From positions 1-64,000 of the forward strand of contig JBKQPR010000254.1 of assembly GCA_052144935.1 (NCBI GenBank): a stretch of 64,000 nt of DNA. The letters run 5' to 3'. Below, in pieces: positions 59,411 through 64,000 of the stretch; position 1 is the first letter of the stretch, and every line of letters begins with the position of its first letter. The stretch is from JOPF133 sp052144935. Its GTDB lineage: Bacteria > Acidobacteriota > Terriglobia > Bryobacterales > Bryobacteraceae. Below the pieces are notes generated by a model that worked only from the letters and a program-made list of their open reading frames with translations, had not been told where the DNA came from and did not search any database. A program made the position numbers and the translations under genes.

Positions 59411-59518
59411 CGGCTCCTAATAATCATTGCTCCGATGTGGGCAAAGGTTCCACGAATCGAATACTATAGATCTGATTGGCCCTGTAAGCCAACCTGCGGT
59501 AGCCGCGGGTAACCTTTT

Positions 59519-59544
59519 GGAACTTTACGGCTCTTCAGCGTGTT
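59519..59544 (+). promoter_or_regulatory. ECF-type promoter candidate before PAS-LuxR gene
   Basis: GGAAC, 16 bases, then GTGTT. This resembles the GGAAC-N16-GTC type recognised by many ECF sigma factors, and faces the PAS-LuxR gene starting 22 bases later. Possible cross-regulation from the sigma factor encoded on the other side. Confidence 0.35.
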
Positions 59545-59565
59545 AACTATTATCTCCAAATCCGG

Positions 59566-60264
59566 ATGATGGGATTGCGAATGTCGCCTGGCAAAGAATT
59601 GGAAGAGATCGGGTCCCTGCGCGAACGGCTCGCCGAGCTGGAAGCGCAACTGTATCGCCACAAACAGGCGAGCGAGTCGCGTTTTTCCATGCTGGCGGAC
59701 GCCGCGCCGGTGATGATCTGGATGTCCGGCGCGGACTCTTTGTGCACCTATTTCAACCGCGCCTGGCTGGAGTTTCGCGGACGGCGGGCGGCTGAAGAAT
59801 TGGGCCACGGATGGTGGGAAGGCGCTCATCCGGAGGACCGCAACCAAATGGTCGAGCACTACTTGAAGAACTTCACCGCGCGGCTGGCCTTCCGCATCGA
59901 GTATCGCTTGCTGCGCGCCGACGGGGTCTACAATTGGGTGGAGCAGGTCGGCACACCGCGCCACGACGAGAGCGGCCTGTTTTGCGGCTTTATAGGCACC
60001 GCCGTGGATATCAACGATCGGAAGCGGCAGATCTTCACGCCCGACGAGGACGCCGTCCGCCTGGTTTTTGCCTTGACTGAGCGGGAACGCCAGGTGCTGG
60101 TGCTGATCGCCAGTGGCAAGTCCACCAAGGAAACCGCCACGCAATTAGGCATCAGTTACAAGACCGCGGACTCGCATCGCAGCCGGATTCTCGAGAAACT
60201 GGGAATCCACGAGACCGCCACCATGGTGCGTTACGCGATCCGATCGGGTTTGATCGAACCGTGA
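59566..60264 (+). CDS. PAS domain / LuxR-type response regulator
   Basis: A 232-residue regulator. After a short coiled coil (ELEEIGSLRERLAELEAQLY) comes one PAS fold (about 37-155: ADAAPVMIWMSGADSLCTYF, then GWWEGAHPEDR and GVYNWVEQVGTP) and a LuxR helix-turn-helix (about 165-225: LTERERQVLVLIASGKSTKE, then GISYKTADSHRSRILEKLG). There is no phospho-acceptor domain, so the PAS pocket is the likely sensor. Divergent from the ECF sigma operon. Confidence 0.9.
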   Translation: MMGLRMSPGKELEEIGSLRERLAELEAQLYRHKQASESRFSMLADAAPVMIWMSGADSLCTYFNRAWLEFRGRRAAEELGHGWWEGAHPEDRNQMVEHYLKNFTARLAFRIEYRLLRADGVYNWVEQVGTPRHDESGLFCGFIGTAVDINDRKRQIFTPDEDAVRLVFALTERERQVLVLIASGKSTKETATQLGISYKTADSHRSRILEKLGIHETATMVRYAIRSGLIEP

Positions 60265-60283
60265 AACGCCCATGCGAAGGTGA

Positions 60284-60302
60284 GGCAGGCGAATCGCCTG
60301 CC
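60284..60302. repeat. Palindrome, family 2 (intergenic copy)
   Basis: GGCAGGCGA-A-TCGCCTGCC lies between the convergent ends of the PAS-LuxR and beta-glucosidase genes, and could form a hairpin in both transcripts. It is the core of the longer palindrome at 40642. Confidence 0.8.
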
Positions 60303-60309
60303 CTACCGC

Positions 60310-62658
60310 TCAGTTGCCGATTTCGACCGGCTGCGACAGCGGCAAGCTCGCGGACGAACCTCCGGCACAGATCTTGTAACCGCCGCCCGAGACCTCAAAG
60401 CGGTCATTGGCCTCGTTGAATATCGAAAGGTACAGCGGATCGATGGCGATGTTGACGGTCTTGCTCTCACCCGCGGCCAACTCCACCTTCTGCCAGCCGA
60501 TCAGCCGCTTGGGCGGCTCGCCGGTCGACGCGGGAAGCGTCGCATAGACCTCCGCGATTTCCTTGCCCGCGCGCTTGCCGGTATTCTTCACGCTGAAGGA
60601 TACGGTCAGGTTGTGGCCCGCGGCCGCGGCGTGCAGCCCGGAGTATGCATAAGTGGTGTAGGCGAGGCCACTGCCAAATGCGAATAGCGGCTCTCTGTGC
60701 TCGGCATCGTACCACTTGTAGCCGACTTCGAGCTTCTCGGTGTAAGGCACGTCGAATGGCGCCATCCCACCTCGGCCACCGCCCGCGCCGCGGCCGCCCG
60801 GAGGAACGCCGCCCATGGCGGGCTGCGGCATCAGGTTCAGCCCCGCGATCTGCGGATGCGGCAGATCGTTATCGCTCTTCGCAAAGGTCACCGGCAGCTT
60901 GGCCGATGGGTTCACATCGCCAAACAGGATGTTGGCGATCGCCGGACCGCCGCCGATCCCGGGGAACCACGCTTCCAGAATGCCGCTCACCCGATCGGCC
61001 CACGGCATGGCCACCGGGCCGCCCGTCTCCGCCACCACGATGGTGTGCGGATTGGCCGCGGCCACCGCGCTCACCAGATCGTCCTGCTTGTCGGGCAGCG
61101 AAAGGGTGGCCGCATCCCGCCCCTCGCTCATGGGCTGGTTGACGAACACGATGGCCACCTGCGAAGCCTTCGCCAGCGCTGCCGCCGCAGCCGGGTCGGC
61201 GCCGTCGTTGTACTCCACCTTGGCGCCCGGCGCCTTGACCCGGATATATTTCAGCGGCGACGAGGGGAAATATTGCCCGCCCCGTCCACCGCCGAAACCG
61301 CCAAAGCCGCGCCCTCCGGCGGCTTGCTGGCCCTCGGGAGGCGGCGGTGGGGGCGCCGCGTTGCCGCCCGGCGGATCCACCTGTGCCGATCCGCCGCCTG
61401 AAAGCACGCCCACGTCGGCATGCGATCCGATCACCGCGATCGACCTCACCGCCGCGCTCAGAGGCAACTGGTTCCCCGAGTTCTTCAGTAGCACGATGGC
61501 TTCCTCGGCGATCTTCTGAGCGTCTTCCATGCCCTTGAAAACGTCCACCACGCGGTGTTGACTGGGCGGATTGTCCCACGCCCCCACCGCAAACAGGCTG
61601 CGCAGAATCCGGTGTACCGCATCGTTGACTCGTGCCACCGGGATGTCGCGGTCCTCCACCGCCTTCTTTAGCGCATCGCCGAAGAACCCGCTCCCGGGCT
61701 GTTCCTGGTCCAGCCCCGCCAGGATGGCCTTGGTGGTCGAATGCGTGCCGCCCCAGTCCGACATCACCCAGCCCTTGAATCCGAAATCCTTCTTCAGGAC
61801 CCGGTTCAGCAGGTAGTCGTTTTCGCAATCCCAGTCGCCGTTGACCTTGTTATAGCCGCACATGAAGCCGGCGGCATCGGAAATCCTGTAGGCAATCTGG
61901 AACGCCAGCAGATCGGTCTCGCGCATCGAGCGCTGGTCCAGGATCGCGTTACCGATGTTGCGGCCGGTCTCCTGGTCGTTGAGCGCGTAATGCTTGATAT
62001 CGCCCATGATCTGCTGCGACTGCACGCCTTTCATGAGCATTCCGACGGTGGTCCCCGCCAGGATCGGGTCCTCGCCGGCGTATTCAAAATTGCGCCCGTT
62101 GCGCGGCTCGCGGGTGATATTGACGCCGCCGCCGATCGACATGTTGTAGCCCTGGTCGCGCAGCTCCCTTCCGATCACCTGGCCATACAGCAGCGCCAGC
62201 TCCGGGTTCCAAGTGGCCGCGGCGCCCAGCGCCGAGGGCAGCAGCGTGGAGTAACGGCTCTCCGCCGCGCCCCGCGTGACTCCCACCGCCGAATCCGCCA
62301 TGTTGATATCCGGAATGCCCAGCCGCGGGATTCCGGGGACCCATCCGGCCCCGCCATTCGAGCGGCTGCCGGTGGGGACCGCGGGCGCCGGCGCTCCCCG
62401 TCCGCCCCCACTGCCGTGCAGAAGCTGGATCTTCTCATCCAAGGTCATGGCCTCGATCAACAGATCGGCGCGCTGGTCGGGCGACAGGCTCTTATCCGAC
62501 CACGGACCCGTAACCGCCGGCGCTCCCCCGCGCCCGCCACGTCCGCCCTGGCCGCGGCCGCCGTCGGGAGGGCCCCCCTGGGCTTGCGCCGCAGCGGGCA
62601 GCAAAAGCCCTAACAGTCCGGCCGCGATGGCTAACCCGGCCTTGGATCGTTGCAGCAT
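60310..62658 (-). CDS. GH3-family beta-glucosidase
   Basis: A 782-residue secreted glycoside hydrolase family 3 enzyme. After a signal peptide there is a Gly/Arg-rich linker, then the (beta/alpha)8 domain (LGIPDINMADSAVGV) with the catalytic Asp in VMSDWGGTHS (near 305). Then follow the GH3 C-terminal domain (NSGNQLPLSAAVRSIAVIGS) and a fibronectin-III domain (YTEKLEVGYKWYDAEHREP onward). A second Gly/Pro-rich linker near residues 415-455 is an unusual insert. It hydrolyses beta-linked oligosaccharides such as cellobiose or xylobiose; exact specificity is unknown. Confidence 0.92.
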   Translation of the reverse strand: MLQRSKAGLAIAAGLLGLLLPAAAQAQGGPPDGGRGQGGRGGRGGAPAVTGPWSDKSLSPDQRADLLIEAMTLDEKIQLLHGSGGGRGAPAPAVPTGSRSNGGAGWVPGIPRLGIPDINMADSAVGVTRGAAESRYSTLLPSALGAAATWNPELALLYGQVIGRELRDQGYNMSIGGGVNITREPRNGRNFEYAGEDPILAGTTVGMLMKGVQSQQIMGDIKHYALNDQETGRNIGNAILDQRSMRETDLLAFQIAYRISDAAGFMCGYNKVNGDWDCENDYLLNRVLKKDFGFKGWVMSDWGGTHSTTKAILAGLDQEQPGSGFFGDALKKAVEDRDIPVARVNDAVHRILRSLFAVGAWDNPPSQHRVVDVFKGMEDAQKIAEEAIVLLKNSGNQLPLSAAVRSIAVIGSHADVGVLSGGGSAQVDPPGGNAAPPPPPPEGQQAAGGRGFGGFGGGRGGQYFPSSPLKYIRVKAPGAKVEYNDGADPAAAAALAKASQVAIVFVNQPMSEGRDAATLSLPDKQDDLVSAVAAANPHTIVVAETGGPVAMPWADRVSGILEAWFPGIGGGPAIANILFGDVNPSAKLPVTFAKSDNDLPHPQIAGLNLMPQPAMGGVPPGGRGAGGGRGGMAPFDVPYTEKLEVGYKWYDAEHREPLFAFGSGLAYTTYAYSGLHAAAAGHNLTVSFSVKNTGKRAGKEIAEVYATLPASTGEPPKRLIGWQKVELAAGESKTVNIAIDPLYLSIFNEANDRFEVSGGGYKICAGGSSASLPLSQPVEIGN

Positions 62659-62678
62659 TTGAGTACTCCTTTATCCTT

Positions 62679-63206
62679 TTATATAGAACCGCATATCATA
62701 ACTCCGGGCGCGGAGGTGGGGCGCGCCAGGCGGTTGCGATGCTTTACGACAAGCGACACCAGGTATTCTTGCGCGATCTGTTCAGCTCTGATGGAGGGCC
62801 ATATATCGAAGATCTTCTGGGCTGCCTCTACATGGGTGAGAGCATTGCTGGAGTCCAAGTCCTTCGTGAGGTCATAATCCGCGAAGTGACGATCTTCCTG
62901 CAATTGGGCGAACCTGCGCGCAACGGACCGAAGATCTGTAACCACCCTTGGATCTTCTCCGGTAAAAGGAAAGTATCGCGTGCTCAAAAGTCGATTTGAG
63001 GCCGTCTTCATTATCCCGTGGTCATAGGCTCGGCCCAACGCAGGCCGCAGGGCGACGTTGTTCCAGTTGGAAGTCGATTCGGCAATCAGGAAGTGAAAGA
63101 CCGCATAGTAGGCTGCTGAGACACTCCTGCGAAGGGCCGCTTGTGTGGGGGGCGCAGTATGAACCAGGCTCAGCGCCTGGCTTAGCAGATCGTCGTGGTA
63201 GGCCAT
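62679..63206 (-). CDS. HEPN-like domain protein
   Basis: A 175-residue helical protein. The first helical pair has ALRRSVSAAYYAVFHFLIAE, close to the HEPN-fold pattern RRAVSxAYYAxFHxL seen in many toxin-antitoxin and defence proteins. A canonical R-x4-H motif is not certain. It directly follows the partner gene (stop and start codons abut), so translation is coupled. The end shares no recognisable domain. Confidence 0.6.
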   Translation of the reverse strand: MAYHDDLLSQALSLVHTAPPTQAALRRSVSAAYYAVFHFLIAESTSNWNNVALRPALGRAYDHGIMKTASNRLLSTRYFPFTGEDPRVVTDLRSVARRFAQLQEDRHFADYDLTKDLDSSNALTHVEAAQKIFDIWPSIRAEQIAQEYLVSLVVKHRNRLARPTSAPGVMICGSI

Positions 63207-63527
63207 TCATTCCCAATCGGGGTCTGGGCGCCGTTGCTGCTCCGACTGGCTGCGAAAGTTGAAATAGGGATGCAGCCCCCAATTCTCGATGGGCATTATT
63301 TCATCGACAAGAAGCGTGATTATGCGTTCGGTTACTTCGATGAGAGTCTCGTCCTTGAATACCGGATCGGCTAGAACGATACGGAAAAAGATGGACGGGT
63401 CACCGGTTGAATCCTCGCGCACGCGGTAGGCAACATGGACAACCTCCGGGCCGAGCTTGCTCACCGCGCTCTTGATTTCGGCGTCAAGTTGCCCCTGATG
63501 GACGAACCCGCTTGGAACCATAGGCAT
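63207..63527 (-). CDS. Hypothetical partner of the HEPN-like protein
   Basis: A 106-residue protein, mixed alpha/beta, with AYRVREDSTGDPSIFFRIVL, then VTERIITLLVDEIMPIENWG and PYFNFRSQSEQ. The block [VY]R[VI]xEDxTGDPxxFFR recurs in small proteins next to HEPN genes by my recollection. It may be a nucleotidyltransferase-like or RHH-unrelated antitoxin; no catalytic GS-x-D-x-D is seen, so a MNT role is not supported. Confidence 0.55.
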   Translation of the reverse strand: MPMVPSGFVHQGQLDAEIKSAVSKLGPEVVHVAYRVREDSTGDPSIFFRIVLADPVFKDETLIEVTERIITLLVDEIMPIENWGLHPYFNFRSQSEQQRRPDPDWE

Positions 63528-63705
63528 ACATCCGATTATCGCGCGTCTCGGTACAATCCGCTGGCGCGGGGCAGGAGGGTCCTGAGACCGTCATGAAAGT
63601 TGGCCCCCCCCAAGTGCAGCGGCGAGCGATAGCCAGGGAGATTTAAGAACATCATCCTTCCTCCCAGCTCTCGCAATAGCGAAGCGGGCCCCGCCTTCGG
63701 TGCGG

Positions 63706-64000
63706 CTAGTAGCGGCCCGTCGCGTCATCTCCCACAACCGGCTCGCTGGGGTGGCCCGACGGCCGCTTCTGCAACCTGGCCAGGGTGGCCTGTTCAAACT
63801 CGAAGCGTTCGGTAAGCAGGTCGACAGGACTGAAGCACGGCTTGGCCACGCCGCCGGAGGCATGCTCGCTAGTGCCCAGCAGGATATGATAAAACTCGTG
63901 CGCCAGCACGCGAGCCACGGCGCGGCCATAGAGAAAATCGCGGCGCGCGCCCGGTTCCGCCGCCAGCATGGGGGCCAGGGTCCGGGTCAGGTTGCCGCAA
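63706..64000 (-). CDS. Zinc-metallopeptidase-like protein, N-terminus beyond window
   Basis: The frame is open to the window edge. RVLAHEFYHILLGTSEHA contains HEFYH, a HExxH zinc motif, in a helix followed by a third-ligand region (SVDLLTERFEF). This resembles small secreted or lipoprotein metallopeptidases common in Acidobacteriota. The C-terminal 40 residues after this helix are short and end at 63706. The N-terminal half is out of view. Confidence 0.6.
   Translation of the reverse strand, partial: CGNLTRTLAPMLAAEPGARRDFLYGRAVARVLAHEFYHILLGTSEHASGGVAKPCFSPVDLLTERFEFEQATLARLQKRPSGHPSEPVVGDDATGRY

Overview
The window is high-GC, gene-dense bacterial DNA that reads as an Acidobacteriota chromosome of the Bryobacteraceae / Candidatus Solibacter type. 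The best lineage marker is a TIGR03435-family secreted protein (48644-49459). Supporting signs are a toast-rack lipoprotein, PQQ-type secreted beta-propeller, Tat-exported enolase-superfamily and molybdo-enzymes, many M56/M48 peptidases, a PEP-CTERM protein, and families of short GC-rich palindromes between genes. The assignment is an inference from gene content; no rRNA gene is present.

Layout. 0-2.7 kb is a damaged segment: a BlaI tail and BlaR1 peptidase run leftward into an out-of-frame RND adaptor, and abut a truncated antitoxin plus MazF-like toxin. 2.7-8.4 kb holds a two-subunit molybdenum hydroxylase and a MacB/Lol-like ABC transporter with its own lipoprotein. A tRNA-Ala(GGC) at 8471 is followed by a 1.5 kb remnant island carrying a PEP-CTERM gene and closed by a second copy of the tRNA 3' end. 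10.4-17.3 kb has envelope and regulatory genes (cNMP-binding protein, toast-rack lipoprotein, M48 protease, ABC exporter, LexA-like regulator) and a HepT/MntA toxin-antitoxin pair. 17.3-28.9 kb is a sugar-acid and secreted-hydrolase region: permease, two enolase-superfamily enzymes, PIG-L deacetylase, HigBA pair, esterase, quinoprotein-like propeller and SDR.

28.9-30 kb contains decayed fragments. 30-36.8 kb carries envelope glycosylation genes (HpnI-like transferase, asparagine synthase, ArnT-like transferase) and a PhyH oxygenase. 36.8-48.6 kb holds uronate isomerase, secreted hydrolase, an amidase with a large Pro/Ala insert, a PDZ protein with tandem repeats, a Tag plus alkyltransferase-like repair pair, succinate-semialdehyde dehydrogenase and ilvD. 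48.6-56.1 kb holds the TIGR03435 protein, a mini-metallopeptidase, a SWIM-SNF2 helicase, a cluster of broken toxin-antitoxin and transposase pieces, and a cystathionine-synthase-like enzyme. 56.5-64 kb has infC, an ECF sigma/anti-sigma pair with a PAS-LuxR regulator, a GH3 beta-glucosidase, a HEPN two-gene module and a partial metallopeptidase.

Taken together, the intact genes point to a soil-type heterotroph using plant-derived sugars and uronates (GH3, UxaC, enolase-superfamily dehydratases, carbohydrate esterase, sugar-acid permease candidates), with heavy investment in envelope maintenance. Accessory DNA is mostly small: toxin-antitoxin pairs, palindromic repeats and fragments. I found no CRISPR array, prophage, rRNA operon or complete insertion sequence. 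The most interesting signals are the BlaR1/RND-adaptor junction, the tRNA-flanked mini-island, and a palindromic repeat inserted in frame inside an amidase.
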